Positions 5,660 to 5,668 of a DNA stretch of 5,668 bases are shown here, piece by piece. Source of the DNA: Anthropogastromicrobium sp963626545. Its GTDB lineage: Bacteria > Bacillota > Clostridia > Lachnospirales > Lachnospiraceae. Positions within the stretch are counted from its first letter, which is position 1, and every line of letters starts with the position of its first letter. Position numbers and translations under genes: made by a program. Where the stretch lies: positions 1-5,668 of the forward strand of contig CAVFYJ010000148.1 of assembly GCA_963626545.1 (NCBI GenBank). Reading direction: 5' to 3'. The notes under the pieces are model-generated. The model saw only the letters and a list, made by a program, of their open reading frames with translations, was not told the origin of the DNA and searched no databases.

Positions 5660-5668
5660 TTAGTTAAT

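Noticed and set aside
5144..5663. 170- and 85-residue plus-strand frames over the mobC start and leader
   Set aside because: They run through mobC in antisense and through the hairpin-rich leader. The translations have low-complexity stretches from G-rich DNA and no domain.
5401..5668. Minus-strand frame open from the window edge to 5401
   Set aside because: Most of it crosses the inverted repeats and G-rich tract, with translation such as LIPPPIPF. Only its first part, near the edge, could be coding, and this is noted under the possible decayed gene end.
1..5668. CRISPR array, tRNA or rRNA genes, phage genes
   Set aside because: No regularly spaced repeats, cloverleaf-like segments, rRNA-like stretches or phage proteins were seen on either strand.

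Overview
The window looks like accessory DNA of a low-to-moderate GC Firmicute, probably a gut Clostridia member. This is inferred from strong AGGAGG-type Shine-Dalgarno sites, A/T-rich codon use, an ISBst12-like IS66 element and a MobC protein with the style of that group. No species can be named from the sequence alone.

Layout. (1) 1-140: a terminator-like hairpin (1-34), then a promoter region with two palindromic TGTAAACA sites. (2) 141-4813: a two-gene restriction-modification unit. The first gene encodes a small Cro/C1-type helix-turn-helix protein. It overlaps by 8 nt a large gene that in its intact form encoded one 835-residue polypeptide: a PD-(D/E)XK nuclease domain, an N6-adenine methyltransferase domain and a type I HsdS-like target recognition domain (type IIG-like, R-M-S in one chain). 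(3) 1587-3397: a complete 1811-bp IS66-family element has inserted into that gene. It has perfect 18-bp inverted repeats, an 8-bp target duplication (AACTTCAG) and one intact transposase gene. Removing the element and one target copy restores the reading frame exactly, so the insertion appears recent and is the only visible lesion in the enzyme gene. (4) 4834-4866: a strong hairpin between convergent genes. (5) 4891-5307, minus strand: mobC, an accessory protein of a conjugative relaxosome. (6) 5308-5668: a hairpin-rich, G-rich leader upstream of mobC that looks like an origin-of-transfer region. No gene is clearly supported there.

How the parts fit. The restriction-modification unit appears to be cargo of a mobilizable or integrative element, with mobC and a candidate oriT next to it. 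The helix-turn-helix protein probably controls the unit, possibly through the palindromes in its own promoter. The IS separates methyltransferase motif I (DPACGSGG) from motif IV (NPPY) and removes the recognition domain from the nuclease half, so both restriction and modification should be lost together. Secondary points of interest are a perfect Shine-Dalgarno followed by ACG instead of ATG in the regulator gene, a cluster of DnaA-box-like sequences in the IS left end, and a mobC gene with no relaxase gene following it inside the window.
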